Below, piece after piece: positions 44,170 to 53,694 of a stretch of 64,000 nt of DNA. Numbering within the stretch: position 1 is the first letter of the stretch; every line of letters begins with the position of its first letter. Both the position numbers and the translations under genes were made by a program. The notes under the pieces are model-generated. The model was not told the DNA's origin, made no database searches, and saw nothing but the letters and a program-made list of their open reading frames with translations. The stretch is from Sphingobacteriia bacterium (GTDB lineage: Bacteria; Bacteroidota; Bacteroidia; Bacteroidales; UBA7960): positions 62,001 through 126,000 of the forward strand of contig JAABRR010000001.1 in NCBI GenBank assembly GCA_011390785.1. Reading direction: 5' to 3'.

Positions 44170-44177
44170 CAAAGATA
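44170..44177 (-). promoter_or_regulatory. Candidate -7 element (TATCTTTG) of der
   Basis: On the minus strand TATCTTTG fits TAnnTTTG, with TTTA about 19 bp further upstream as a near -33 element. The leader would be only about 9 nt. Confidence 0.5.
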
Positions 44178-44363
44178 CGAAATTAAACCCGTAAAGTAAA
44201 TGCGTGTTTTTATGGAAAAAATGAGCATTTTCTTATTCAAAACTTATAATTTTTGTATTTTTACCCCCTGCATTAAATCCTTAGTAAAAGGGATCGATCA
44301 TATAGAAGTATTTTATCCTGAAATAAGGAAATTCATTTATTAATTTTAACGTTTGGAAAAAAG

Positions 44364-45554
44364 ATGAACACTCAAAAATTCAAAGGAGCCATTGGTATAC
44401 TTACCGGTGGTGGAGATGTACCCGGGCTAAACCCTGCGATCAGGGCTATTACAATCAGGGCTTTGCGCGAAGGTTACCGTGTAATTGGAATAAGAAGAGG
44501 TTGGGGCGGTATGATTGACATTATCCGCGACAAGAAACATGACAACAGTGCAAACTTTATTGATCTTACAGAAGACCTGGTAAACAGGGCAGGCCGAACC
44601 GGTGGTACTTTTCTTCACACATCACGCACCCGGGCAAGCCACGTGCCCGCAAAGCATGTGCCTGATCATCTCAAAGACCAATACAATAAGGATATGAATG
44701 ACCTTACCCCTGAAGTACTCAAAAATATTGACTTCATGGGCCTCGATTATCTCATTCCTATTGGTGGAGATGATACCTTGAGTTATGCTGTACGTCTTTA
44801 CAAGGAAGGAGTTAAGGTTGTTGCCATACCCAAAACAATGGATAATGATGTGCCAGGCACTGACTATTGCATTGGTTTCAGTACCTGCGTTACCCGTACT
44901 ATTCATATGACCAACCTACTAAGAACTTCGGCCGGCTCTCATGAGAGAGTGCTGGTAATGGAAGTTTTTGGCCGGTATGCTGGTTATACTGCCTTACTGC
45001 CAACCATGGCCGGCGCATCTAACCGATGTGTTATCCCTGAGTACAAATTCAAAATTGAACATCTCACAGAACTTCTTTTGGCTGACCGCCGTAATAACCC
45101 CAGCAACTATTCTGTTGTACTGGTTTCTGAAGGAGCTGCCTTTGAAGGAGTAGATATGATGTTTACCAACATGGAAACCGATATGTTTGGACATGCCAAA
45201 CTGGGTGGAATTGGTGATGCCGTTTCTGCGAAAATAAAGGAACTCTCACCTTCATTTAATAACGGACAGCGTGTAGATACAATAAATCAGCATTTGGGCT
45301 ACCTGGTTCGCTCAGGAGACCCCGATGCTATCGACTCTATCGTTCCTATGGCTTACGGAAACCTTGCTCTTGATCTTGTTTTAAAAGGGATACATGGCCG
45401 TTTGGTAATTCTGAAAAATGGTAGGTACGATAATATCCCTGTTGATATTGTTACCAGCACCAAAAAATTTATAAATGTAGAGAAACATTATAATACCGAC
45501 AGGTTACGCCCGGTTTATGAAAGCTTTATTGACAAGCCTTTGTTCCTGATCTAG
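44364..45554 (+). CDS. Phosphofructokinase with pyrophosphate-type signature
   Basis: Phosphorylates fructose 6-phosphate at the committed step of glycolysis. At 396 residues it is complete, with GILTGGGDVPGLN at 11-23, GGDDTLSYA at 134-142, PKTMDNDVPGTD at 156-167 and MEVFGRYAGYTA. Two positions that separate donor types (104 and 124 of the E. coli enzyme) are Asp137 and Lys157 here. Known ATP enzymes have Gly at both; PPi-dependent ones have Asp and Lys. I therefore infer a PPi-dependent, reversible enzyme (EC 2.7.1.90). It lies divergent from der and ends 2 bp before the convergent TPR gene. Confidence 0.9.
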   Translation: MNTQKFKGAIGILTGGGDVPGLNPAIRAITIRALREGYRVIGIRRGWGGMIDIIRDKKHDNSANFIDLTEDLVNRAGRTGGTFLHTSRTRASHVPAKHVPDHLKDQYNKDMNDLTPEVLKNIDFMGLDYLIPIGGDDTLSYAVRLYKEGVKVVAIPKTMDNDVPGTDYCIGFSTCVTRTIHMTNLLRTSAGSHERVLVMEVFGRYAGYTALLPTMAGASNRCVIPEYKFKIEHLTELLLADRRNNPSNYSVVLVSEGAAFEGVDMMFTNMETDMFGHAKLGGIGDAVSAKIKELSPSFNNGQRVDTINQHLGYLVRSGDPDAIDSIVPMAYGNLALDLVLKGIHGRLVILKNGRYDNIPVDIVTSTKKFINVEKHYNTDRLRPVYESFIDKPLFLI

Positions 45555-45556
45555 AA

Positions 45557-46315
45557 CTATTTCAGCAATTCCGGCAATAATTCATCCCTCACCCATTTGA
45601 ACTCCGGTTCAAAGGTGAGGGCTTTTTTGTAGGTATTAATGGCCATTTGTTTGTTATCAGTATATTGATAACTTTTAGCCAACCCAACCAGACTATTTAA
45701 ATATAACCACTTTTGATTGGCGGGCATATTTTTTTCAAACAGATCAACCGCTTTCTGATAGTATTCCAGAGCTTCCTGCTTGCTACCCCCAAAAGTTGAC
45801 GGTGTGTAAAACCTTGTATTGCCCATTTCCATCCAGGCTACAGGGTTGTTCTTGTCCGCTTCTACCGCTTCATTGATGGCACTATAACTTCGTGGCCCCA
45901 GGGTTACAGCAGAGATAGGGCGCAAAGAAATCCGAAAACCATAAAAAGCTCCTTTAAGCGACCATGCATTGGATAGATGAGATGGATATTGAAACAATTG
46001 CTCAAGCTCTTCATCTGCTTTATTGAGATGCTGGCGGGCTTTTGACTTATCCACTTCCATATTAAAAGCAACAAATCCGTAGCGGGCTAGCAGTAAATCG
46101 TATAACAGTGAAGAACTTTTATTGCTGTTAAAATTCCGTTCCATTTCGGTAATAGTAGCTTCCCACAAGGGAATATTTCCGCTTACAAAACTCTGGTAGA
46201 TCTGAATTTGCAACCTGGACTGTCGGTCTGTAACCTGAGAATTTAAGGTAAAAACCCATCCCATCAAAAAGATAAATACTGATATTTTCAGTGCTTTTTT
46301 CAACATCATATTCAT
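45557..46315 (-). CDS. Exported TPR protein in the carotenoid gene group
   Basis: A 252-residue protein with a signal peptide (about 1-27, FLMGWVFTLNSQ) and a helical body with TPR-like units, the clearest being VAWMEMGNTRFYTPSTFGGS with the following EALEYYQKAVDLFEK, and KSYQYTDNKQMAINTYKKAL near the C-terminus. It is periplasmic by prediction. It starts 5 bp after the GT2 gene stop and is the last gene of the minus-strand arm, so it is likely cotranscribed with cruF, the acyltransferase and the glycosyltransferase. Its role there is unknown. Confidence 0.78.
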   Translation of the reverse strand: MNMMLKKALKISVFIFLMGWVFTLNSQVTDRQSRLQIQIYQSFVSGNIPLWEATITEMERNFNSNKSSSLLYDLLLARYGFVAFNMEVDKSKARQHLNKADEELEQLFQYPSHLSNAWSLKGAFYGFRISLRPISAVTLGPRSYSAINEAVEADKNNPVAWMEMGNTRFYTPSTFGGSKQEALEYYQKAVDLFEKNMPANQKWLYLNSLVGLAKSYQYTDNKQMAINTYKKALTFEPEFKWVRDELLPELLK

Positions 46316-46320
46316 ACTAT

Positions 46321-47412
46321 TTAGTCAATAATTCTTCCTTTCCATGTGGTTGCCTTTCTATATTGCATAATTGCCGAGTTGACAAGGATAAACAGAAATG
46401 AAAACTGCTGCAAGGGGGCAAGCAGCAAATTAAACAAAACATTTTGCCGGCTGCTGACAGAAACGAATATTCTGATAAAAACAACCATTATGCCATAAAG
46501 AAAAAAGTAGGGTAACGGCAAATAAACAAAAACCGGAATAAATCCAAAGGTTGTAATAATACCAAATAATAAGCCTGCAATTTTGCTTCCACCAAAAAAA
46601 TAAAACACATTTCTTGAGAACCCTTTTACAGCATCGTCCCAGGAATTATACATGTGACACTGTATCTGTTGGTTACCCAGTAAGGTTTGTACTTTTAAGC
46701 CCTTTTTCTTCATTAACCTTGAAATGGCAATATCTTCTACATTTTGATTCTTCAATGTTTTATGAAAAAGCTCACGATGGTAAACATCGGCCCTGAACAT
46801 CATGAATTGACCATTAGCAGCGGCAAAAGCAGCCATCCCTGAAAGTCTGACGAGGGCAAGTGGCAGTAGACTGACCAAAATCCAGTTCATTACCGGCACT
46901 GTAAGCCATTCTGCCAATGAATTCATTTTTTGGGTTGGGAAAATTGAAAACAAATCGATGCGATTTTTCTGCATATTGGCAACAGCATTTTTTATTAATC
47001 CCTTTTGGATGATAACATCAGCATCAAGATACAATAGATACTCACCATTGGCATGAAGAGCAAGATTATGACAACCATGATTTTTTCCTATCCAGCCCTG
47101 AGGCAATTTTTTACCATCAAGCAAGTGTACACGCGAATCTTTTTTCATAAACTGCTGCACAATAGCTGATGTGCGGTCGGTTGATAAATCATCATAAACC
47201 CAAATATCGAAATGTGGATAATCATGCTCAGCAAGCTGAGAAAGCAAGTTGCCAATATTATCTTCTTCGTTGCGGGCGGGGATCAATACTGAAACCTTAG
47301 GTTCTGAAGTTACTTTAGATTGCCTAAGCCACTGTCTTCCTAAAAAATTAGTTAAAACAACCCACAAACGGATAGCCGTAAAAAAAATAACAAAAAGCGC
47401 CAGATAAATCAT
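46321..47412 (-). CDS. Glycosyltransferase family 2, CruC/CrtQ-like
   Basis: A 363-residue membrane-attached glycosyltransferase. An N-terminal helix (about 1-20) precedes the GT2 domain with SVLIPARNEEDNIGNLL (about 42-58), YDDLSTDRT and LYLDADVII as the nucleotide-sugar and metal motifs, then GWIGKNHGCHNLA, typical of carotenoid and hopanoid GT2 enzymes. Two to three C-terminal helices follow (about 275-345). CruC and CrtQ of this type glycosylate carotenoid hydroxyl or carboxyl groups. The ATG overlaps the acyltransferase stop by 4 bp. The carotenoid role is inferred from neighbours. Confidence 0.8.
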   Translation of the reverse strand: MIYLALFVIFFTAIRLWVVLTNFLGRQWLRQSKVTSEPKVSVLIPARNEEDNIGNLLSQLAEHDYPHFDIWVYDDLSTDRTSAIVQQFMKKDSRVHLLDGKKLPQGWIGKNHGCHNLALHANGEYLLYLDADVIIQKGLIKNAVANMQKNRIDLFSIFPTQKMNSLAEWLTVPVMNWILVSLLPLALVRLSGMAAFAAANGQFMMFRADVYHRELFHKTLKNQNVEDIAISRLMKKKGLKVQTLLGNQQIQCHMYNSWDDAVKGFSRNVFYFFGGSKIAGLLFGIITTFGFIPVFVYLPLPYFFLYGIMVVFIRIFVSVSSRQNVLFNLLLAPLQQFSFLFILVNSAIMQYRKATTWKGRIID

Positions 47413-48029
47413 TTCAATTTCAATTGCTTTTCAATACAGCTTTGAAAAAATTCATTAAAAGAGTCCTCAAGATTTTCAGCTGTAAAACCAGCGATTTTTT
47501 CGGGGCTATAGATATATTGAAAAAGGGTTGGCTTTGAATGGGAAAAATAATCAAGAAGATGAACTACCATAACTACTTGTACTGGTTTATTAACCATGGT
47601 AAGGATTCGTGCCCACCCATTCTGGAAAACCTGCTTGCCAGAATACTGTGATTGAAACTCGCCCTGTGGGTATAGCAAAAGCAAATTGCCGGGATCATGT
47701 AAAACACCAGCCCCATAGGCAAGACTATCAATGATCGTTCTGCTGGATTTTTTGATAGAAAAAGCACCCAACCATCTTAGAAACATATTCTTTCTTAATT
47801 GTTCTTCCAGCATCATCACGTACAAATTCCTTTTCAATTTCCTTTTGTTCAACCTGAAAACCCAAAAGCCATCCCACCAACTCATATGATTGGAAATTAC
47901 CAATATCGGAAGTCCTTTATCCTTAAAAGCCCCAATAGTTTTAATCTCTTTAAAATTAATTTTAAAGGCAATATCAAGATATAAACCGAAAATAAACTCA
48001 AAAAGTGAGCTGCGATTCGCCTTTATCAT
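47409..48029 (-). CDS. PlsC-type acyltransferase, possible carotenoid-glycoside acylase
   Basis: A 206-residue protein of the lysophospholipid/glycerol acyltransferase fold. The catalytic HX4D motif is in SNHMSWWDGFW (about residues 46-56), and LLLYPQGEFQS is the FPEG-like block. It overlaps the GT2 gene by 4 bp and follows cruF by 51 bp. In carotenoid clusters, acyltransferases such as CruD or CrtO esterify the sugar of a carotenoid glycoside with a fatty acid; that is the role I infer. A phospholipid acyltransferase is the alternative, but length and context favour the former. Confidence 0.75.
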   Translation of the reverse strand: MIKANRSSLFEFIFGLYLDIAFKINFKEIKTIGAFKDKGLPILVISNHMSWWDGFWVFRLNKRKLKRNLYVMMLEEQLRKNMFLRWLGAFSIKKSSRTIIDSLAYGAGVLHDPGNLLLLYPQGEFQSQYSGKQVFQNGWARILTMVNKPVQVVMVVHLLDYFSHSKPTLFQYIYSPEKIAGFTAENLEDSFNEFFQSCIEKQLKLK

Positions 48030-48080
48030 AAGTTAAAGAATTATTTTTAGTGATTTAATGTTGATTAAATATATAAATTC

Positions 48081-48731
48081 TCAGGCAATTAAAATATTCA
48101 GGACAAGGAAAAACCCAAACTGTATAAAGAATAACCAGGGTGCCACACCATTGCGAAATCTTAGCTTGGCAAAATGCAAAATGCTAAACATTACCAGACT
48201 AATAACAAACCAGGCAATATAATTTTGTAAGGGAATTACCCCCCCCGGCCAGTCCCACATATCCAGTTGCATTGCCACTGGCTCCATAACCACATCGTAG
48301 GCAACCATAAGTCCGGCACCAAAAAAAACCTGCAAAACCGGATGGACGGGCATTTTTCGAAGCATGGCATAAATAGCATAAATCAGCATTAACCAGTTCA
48401 ACCCTATCATAGGGGGTGTTCCAAATATTTTAAACCCCAAAGCACGGCCATAGTTATACTCTCCAAACACAACACCTGTAGCAACACCAGCCAGTTCAAC
48501 GGCAAAACCCAAAACGGCAATCAAAAAAAAGAATCCCATGTGTCGGGGTTTCCAGCTACGATGCACCCAAAACATCAAACCCATGCTAAGCAAAAGGGTA
48601 AAAGGCATTAGCGAAATAAATAACGATTGAGTTACGTCTAATGACAAACCAATAATACCTACCCCAAAAAAGATAATGAGAAAAAGATTGATTTTTTTCT
48701 CTCTGCTAAGTTTTAAAAATTTATTCCACAT
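48081..48731 (-). CDS. cruF: Carotenoid 1',2'-hydratase CruF
   Basis: A 216-residue integral membrane protein of the CruF (DUF422) family, which adds water across the terminal double bond of an acyclic carotenoid end, making a 1'-hydroxyl. It has about seven hydrophobic segments and the family pattern with VVFGEYNYGRALGFKIFGTP, LNWLMLIYAIYA, and MVAYDVVMEPVAMQLDMWDW, with conserved Glu and Asp residues. It heads the minus-strand arm, 244 bp from crtI on the other strand. The hydroxyl it makes is the natural acceptor for the GT2 enzyme. Confidence 0.9.
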   Translation of the reverse strand: MWNKFLKLSREKKINLFLIIFFGVGIIGLSLDVTQSLFISLMPFTLLLSMGLMFWVHRSWKPRHMGFFFLIAVLGFAVELAGVATGVVFGEYNYGRALGFKIFGTPPMIGLNWLMLIYAIYAMLRKMPVHPVLQVFFGAGLMVAYDVVMEPVAMQLDMWDWPGGVIPLQNYIAWFVISLVMFSILHFAKLRFRNGVAPWLFFIQFGFFLVLNILIA

Positions 48732-48865
48732 CTTAAATAATATACATTACTTTTTAATATCACAAACACTAAAATAAGGCAAATAAAAAGTCAAAAATCG
48801 AAAATATAAACAAACAAAGCATAAAATGGTTCTCATTCGCAACAAATATGAACTCTGAAAGTCCT

Positions 48866-48873
48866 TACCTTTG
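48866..48873 (+). promoter_or_regulatory. Candidate -7 element (TACCTTTG) of the crtI-crtB arm
   Basis: TACCTTTG fits TAnnTTTG in the cruF/crtI divergent spacer. A start near 48880 would leave a leader of about 96 nt. No good -33 element; no matching element was found for cruF. Confidence 0.45.
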
Positions 48874-48975
48874 ATATACATAAAATTATCACCATAAAAA
48901 TAAATATTATTTGTTCAACCTTTTAACACATCTGCTTGTTTAAGTGGTTAGGAATCAAAAAAAAACACAAAAACA

Positions 48976-50463
48976 ATGGGTGATCATGTATTAATTGCCG
49001 GATCCGGGCTTGGTGGCCTGACTGCAGCCCTTCGCCTTGCTAAAAGAGGTTACAAGGTTGAGATGGTTGAAAAATCAAACAAACCCGGTGGGCGTCTCAA
49101 CCAAATCAAAAAAGACGGTTTTACTTTTGATATGGGCCCAACATTCTTCAGCATGACTTACGAGTTTGATGAGTTTATCAAGGATACCGGCATTGACAAG
49201 CCCTTCCATTTCAGAGAGATGGATATTCTTTATGCGGTTGACTTCAGAGGGTCTGACAGAAAATTCTTCATTTACAAAGATCTGGACAAACTAGCCCAAC
49301 AGTTTGAAGATATTGAACCCAATTTCAAAGAAAAAATGGACCGGTTTCTTAAATCATCCGGAAAATTTTTCAATGATGTAGAGTATAAAGTTTTAAAACG
49401 GAATTACAATAATATATGGGATTACCTGCTGGCTCTGGCAACTGTTCCACCTAAATATCTTCCCCGGCTATGGCAGACCGTTTGGGACGAAATGGAGAAA
49501 TACTTTGAATCGCGCGAAGCCAAAGAAATATTTTCCTTGGTAGCCTTCTTTCTGGGCGCTACACCCTTTGATACACCTGCCATTTACAGTATTTTATCTT
49601 ATACCGAACTGGTGCACGATGGATATCATAATGTAGAAGGGGGAATGTACAAGATTGTAGAAGGATTAATGAAAGAAATCGAAAAAAAGAATATTACCGT
49701 TCATTACAATACGGAGATTGTTGATTACCAGGAGAAAAATGGCAAGATCGAAGCTTTGATTGATCAAAACGGAAAACGATGGAATGCCGACATTTATCTG
49801 ATAAACAGTGATGCAGCATACTTTAGGGGAAAGGTTTTCAAAAGAGTCGAATTTAGTGAGGAGAAACTCGATAAAATGCAGTGGACCCTGGCCCCATTAA
49901 CCCTATACTTAGGAATCGATAAAAAAATTGATGATGTTCCCCTGCACAACTATTTCCTGGGAAACAACTTTGAAGAATATTCAAAAAATGTTTTCAAGAA
50001 CTCTATAACCTTCGAAAAACCCTACTACTATGTAAATGTGGTTTCGCGCAGCGACCCGGGTAGTGCACCCGAAGGAATGGACAGTATTTTTGTACTTTGC
50101 CCGGTACCCGATTTACGATTCAAGCCAGACTGGTCAGATCGTGATGAAATTGTGAACACTATTCTTACCGACCTTTCAGAAAGAATGCATATTGACCTTC
50201 ATAAACATGTAGTTTCACAAACGGTGCTTACACCGAAAGACTGGGCCAAAGCTTTTAATCTTTATAAAGGAAGTGGCCTGGGTTTGGGGCACAGCCTGAA
50301 ACAAACCGCAGGACTGAGACCCAAAAATTTTGACGAAAAATATAAAAACGTCTATTATACAGGCGCTTCCACCATCCCCGGCACGGGTTTACCCATGGCG
50401 GTTATCAGCTCAAAACTGGTTGTAGAACGTATAACAAAAAATCATGGACTTTTACACAACTAA
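48976..50463 (+). CDS. crtI: Phytoene desaturase CrtI
   Basis: Converts colourless phytoene into lycopene by successive desaturations, using FAD, at the membrane. At 495 residues it has normal length. The FAD motif GSGLGGLTAALRLAKRGYKV is at about residues 9-28, followed by NKPGGRLNQ and FDMGPTFFSM, and the C-terminal motif YYTGASTIPGTGLPMAVISSK is typical of CrtI in this phylum. It overlaps crtB by 20 bp, so the two are translationally coupled. It differs from the CrtD-like gene downstream in the C-terminal motif. Confidence 0.93.
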   Translation: MGDHVLIAGSGLGGLTAALRLAKRGYKVEMVEKSNKPGGRLNQIKKDGFTFDMGPTFFSMTYEFDEFIKDTGIDKPFHFREMDILYAVDFRGSDRKFFIYKDLDKLAQQFEDIEPNFKEKMDRFLKSSGKFFNDVEYKVLKRNYNNIWDYLLALATVPPKYLPRLWQTVWDEMEKYFESREAKEIFSLVAFFLGATPFDTPAIYSILSYTELVHDGYHNVEGGMYKIVEGLMKEIEKKNITVHYNTEIVDYQEKNGKIEALIDQNGKRWNADIYLINSDAAYFRGKVFKRVEFSEEKLDKMQWTLAPLTLYLGIDKKIDDVPLHNYFLGNNFEEYSKNVFKNSITFEKPYYYVNVVSRSDPGSAPEGMDSIFVLCPVPDLRFKPDWSDRDEIVNTILTDLSERMHIDLHKHVVSQTVLTPKDWAKAFNLYKGSGLGLGHSLKQTAGLRPKNFDEKYKNVYYTGASTIPGTGLPMAVISSKLVVERITKNHGLLHN

Positions 50464-51277
50464 TGCACTAAAAATCAGCAAAACCACCACGCTCAACTAC
50501 TCTACATCTTTTAGTATGGGTGTTTGGATGCTTGATAAAAAATACAGACCTGCCATTTACGCCATTTATGGTTTTGTAAGATTTGCAGATGAAATTGTAG
50601 ATACCTTTCACAACCAGGATCAGCAGGCCCTGCTCAAAGAGTACGAAGCTCAAACCTACAAGGCCATTGATGAGGGATTTAGTACCGACCCTATTCTTCA
50701 CAGCTTTCAATGGGCTGTAAATAAGTACAAAATAGAAAGAGAGCACATTGAAGCCTTTCTTTACTCCATGGCCCTTGATCTCTACAAAGACCGATACAAC
50801 CGGGAAGAATACCATAGATACATTTACGGATCGGCTGAGGTGGTCGGGTTGATGTGTTTGCGGGTGTTTTATGAAGATGACGATGAAAGCTATGAAAAGC
50901 TGAAGCATCCGGCCCGAAAACTGGGCGAAGCATTCCAAAAGGTGAACTTTTTGCGCGATATGCTTTCCGACTACCACGAGCGTGGACGGGTATATTTTCC
51001 CGAAGTTGATTTTGACCACTTCGATTTACAGATGAAAAAAGATATTGAAGAAGAAATAAAAAGAGATTTCGATGAAGCTTATTTGGGTATAAAAGATTTG
51101 CGTAAAGATATCCGCCTTGGGGTTTACCTGGCCTACAATTACTATCTTAAATTGCTGGAGAAAATTGAAAAAGCCCAGCCGGATGATCTGCTGGAAAAAC
51201 GTTTCAGGATTCCCAACTCCAGAAAACTCATGTTGCTGGCAAGATGTTATACAGAGAATTCATTGAATACTGTATAG
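50444..51277 (+). CDS. crtB: Phytoene synthase CrtB
   Basis: Condenses two geranylgeranyl diphosphates to phytoene, the first carotenoid-specific step. The 277-residue protein has the two Asp-rich sites of trans-isoprenyl head-to-head synthases: DEIVD at 49-53 and NFLRDMLSDYHERGRVYFP (around 168), plus YIYGSAEVVGLMCLRVF. Its start lies inside crtI. A repeat element begins just after its stop, and the CrtD-like gene follows after 116 bp. Confidence 0.94.
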   Translation: MDFYTTNALKISKTTTLNYSTSFSMGVWMLDKKYRPAIYAIYGFVRFADEIVDTFHNQDQQALLKEYEAQTYKAIDEGFSTDPILHSFQWAVNKYKIEREHIEAFLYSMALDLYKDRYNREEYHRYIYGSAEVVGLMCLRVFYEDDDESYEKLKHPARKLGEAFQKVNFLRDMLSDYHERGRVYFPEVDFDHFDLQMKKDIEEEIKRDFDEAYLGIKDLRKDIRLGVYLAYNYYLKLLEKIEKAQPDDLLEKRFRIPNSRKLMLLARCYTENSLNTV

Positions 51278-51279
51278 AT

Positions 51280-51354
51280 AGTGCTTGCAAGAAAACGCCA
51301 ATTGCTGCAGTATGTTTGCCTCCATAAGGGCAAAACAGTAATTTAGCCATTGAA
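51280..51354 (+). repeat. Intergenic repeat, copy 1 (after crtB)
   Basis: Begins with agtgcttgcaagaaaacgcc, followed by aat, 3 bp after the crtB stop; copy 2 at 55129-55192 shares this 23-bp block exactly and a second block, aaaacagt-n-attta, further on. The first block holds the palindrome cttgcaag. Confidence 0.65.
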
Positions 51355-51393
51355 TCTATTTCTCATATTTAATACTATAGAATTACGCCAAGG

Positions 51394-52869
51394 ATGCAGA
51401 AAAACGAACAACCCAAAAATGTAGCTGTAATTGGTGCCGGAGCCGGCGGATTGGGAGCAGCCATAAGGTTGGCAGCCAAAGGACATAAGGTAACTGTCTT
51501 TGAACAGGCCGACATACCAGGGGGGAAAATCTCTGAGATATATGCTGATGGATTTCGGTTTGATACCGGCCCTTCCCTATTTACACTTCCCAATCTGGTT
51601 GATGAATTGTTTGAGCTGGCCGGTGAAAATCCGCGCGATCATTTCAACTACAAGAAGCTACCCGCATCTTGTAAGTATTTTTGGGATGATAACACCGTTG
51701 TCAATGCATGGCAGGATACGGAGCGTTTTGCCCTGGAAATTGAAGACAATACCGGTGTTGAAGCCCGTCATATTCTTTCCTTTCTGGAAAAAAGTAAAAG
51801 ACTGTATAATATTACTGCAGAAATCTTCATGTTCAACTCTCTGCATAAACTGAAAAACTATTTTTCCGCACGTTTCAGAAAATCAATGCTTTATATTAAC
51901 GAACTTGATGCGTTTACTTCTATGCATCAGCGTAATAATAAGTGGTTTTCGCATCCCAAAGTAGTACAGCTTTTCGATCGGTATGCAACCTACAACGGTT
52001 CCAATCCCTACCAAACCCCTGCCACCTTAAATATTATTGCCCATCTGGAACATAATATCGGTGCATTTTTCCCTGAAAAGGGCATGTATAGTATCGCTTC
52101 ATCATTGACTGCTCTTGCCGAACGACTGGGTGTTACTTTTCAATTTAATACATCTGTGCAGGAAGTGATTATTGAAAACAAAACGGCCAAAGCCATTAAG
52201 GTGAAAAATGAAATCATTCCTTTCGATCTGGTTATAAGCAATGTAGATATCTGGAATCTCTACAAAAAGATGATGCCCAACGAAAAACTTCCCAAAACCA
52301 TTGAAAAAAGCGAACGGTCATCTTCAGCCCTGATTTTTTACTGGGGTATCGACAACCAATTTCCTCAGCTGGAAGTGCATAACATTTTTTTTGCCAACGA
52401 TTACAAACAGGAATTTGATCATCTATTCACCAAAAAAACCATCAGCCCCGATCCTACAGTTTATCTGTTTATCAGTTCTAAGACTGTGGATGGTGATGCC
52501 CCGGAAGGTAAGGAAAACTGGTACGTAATGATCAATGTGCCTGAGAATACAGGTCAAAACTGGGACGAACAAATTATCGAAGCTCGCAAAAGCATTGTTG
52601 CACGCATTAATAAGGTTTTGAAAACCGATATTGAAAAGCATATTGTAACCGAACACCGCGCAGATCCGCGGACCATTGAAGAAAACACAGGTTCTTTTGG
52701 AGGCTCCTTGTACGGAAGCAGTTCCAACAATCCGTTTGCTGCTTTTATGCGCCATCCCAATTTTAAAAGGAAATACAAAAATATGTATTTTACCGGCGGC
52801 AGCGTGCATCCGGGCGGCGGGATACCTCTTTGTCTTGCTTCATCAAAAATTATCAGTTACGAAATATAA
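51394..52869 (+). CDS. crtD: CrtD-like carotenoid 3,4-desaturase
   Basis: A 491-residue FAD-dependent amine-oxidase-fold protein of the CrtI/CrtD family. FAD motif GAGAGGLGAAIRLAAKGHKV at about residues 11-30, then FEQADIPGGKISE and FDTGPSLFTLP. The C-terminal YFTGGSVHPGGGIPLCLASSK is characteristic of CrtD, the 3,4-desaturase of 1-hydroxycarotenoids, and differs from the CrtI upstream. With CruF supplying the 1-hydroxy group, a 1'-hydroxy-3',4'-didehydro end is the expected product. A 4,4'-type or carotenoid oxidase activity is the alternative. Confidence 0.83.
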   Translation: MQKNEQPKNVAVIGAGAGGLGAAIRLAAKGHKVTVFEQADIPGGKISEIYADGFRFDTGPSLFTLPNLVDELFELAGENPRDHFNYKKLPASCKYFWDDNTVVNAWQDTERFALEIEDNTGVEARHILSFLEKSKRLYNITAEIFMFNSLHKLKNYFSARFRKSMLYINELDAFTSMHQRNNKWFSHPKVVQLFDRYATYNGSNPYQTPATLNIIAHLEHNIGAFFPEKGMYSIASSLTALAERLGVTFQFNTSVQEVIIENKTAKAIKVKNEIIPFDLVISNVDIWNLYKKMMPNEKLPKTIEKSERSSSALIFYWGIDNQFPQLEVHNIFFANDYKQEFDHLFTKKTISPDPTVYLFISSKTVDGDAPEGKENWYVMINVPENTGQNWDEQIIEARKSIVARINKVLKTDIEKHIVTEHRADPRTIEENTGSFGGSLYGSSSNNPFAAFMRHPNFKRKYKNMYFTGGSVHPGGGIPLCLASSKIISYEI

Positions 52870-52896
52870 CTCCCAAATTTGATCATCAAAAGCTTT

Positions 52897-53652
52897 ATGT
52901 ATTTCCGATTATCAGTATCTATTGTAATCTTACTTGCTTCAATAGCAGCAAAGGCACAATTGGTTAATGTAGAAAAAAGCCGTAAAGAAGCAAAACGCGG
53001 TCTGCAAGGCAGTTTAGATTTGAACTTTTCTCTGGCTAAAAATACGAAACAGATCTTTGAAGGCGGTACTTCCGCTCATCTGCAATACACCCGCAACAGG
53101 CACATGCTATTGGCATTAAACAGCATAAGTCTTCTGCGTGCAGAAGGCAGCAACCTTATCAACGATGGGTTTCAGCATATCCGCTATAATTACCAATTGG
53201 GAAATGGTTTCGCTACTTTCGAAACATTTACCCAACACCAGTACAACTCAATCAGGCTGCTACAAAGAAGATTTTTACTGGGTATTGGTCCACGCCTCAG
53301 GCTTTATGAAAACGAAAATTTTGGATTGTATCTGGCTCCACTTGTAATGTATGAGCAGGAAAAACTCAATGATGAAAACAAAACCCAAACAGACAAAATA
53401 AAAGGGGACCTGTATATTTCCACAACATATAGTTTCGATAAACAAATCAGCTTCAGTCACACCACATATTATCAGCCAGATTTACATAAAATAAATGAAT
53501 TCCGATTGGCCAGCGACACAGGACTTGAAGTAAAATTCAATTCAAGATTTTCTTTCATAGTAACATACAGCCTGGCTTACGACACACATCCACCCGATGA
53601 TATTCCCAACCTGTTTTACACATTAAAAAACGGGATTAAATTCAATTTTTAG
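52897..53652 (+). CDS. Predicted outer-membrane protein, DUF481-like
   Basis: A 251-residue exported protein. I place the start at ATG 52897 (MYFRLSVSIV), giving a signal peptide that ends about residue 19 (SIAAKAQ); the TTG at 52879 would add six residues. The body is made of alternating beta strands with aromatic ends (HLQYTRNRHMLLALNS, HIRYNYQLGNGFATFE, RRFLLGIGPRLRLYE) and ends in KNGIKFNF, the terminal Phe of outer-membrane barrels. It resembles DUF481 proteins. It is 27 bp after the CrtD-like gene and on the same strand; a link to the pigment is only suggested by position. Confidence 0.75.
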   Translation: MYFRLSVSIVILLASIAAKAQLVNVEKSRKEAKRGLQGSLDLNFSLAKNTKQIFEGGTSAHLQYTRNRHMLLALNSISLLRAEGSNLINDGFQHIRYNYQLGNGFATFETFTQHQYNSIRLLQRRFLLGIGPRLRLYENENFGLYLAPLVMYEQEKLNDENKTQTDKIKGDLYISTTYSFDKQISFSHTTYYQPDLHKINEFRLASDTGLEVKFNSRFSFIVTYSLAYDTHPPDDIPNLFYTLKNGIKFNF

Positions 53653-53694
53653 GGTAATTTTGTAGATATACTCCTGCCAGTAAACAAGCTAAAA

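Noticed and set aside
45557..48029. The GT2-acyltransferase pair as a general lipid or hopanoid pathway
   Set aside because: Close coupling with cruF and divergence from crtI-crtB favours a carotenoid role, though this is inference.
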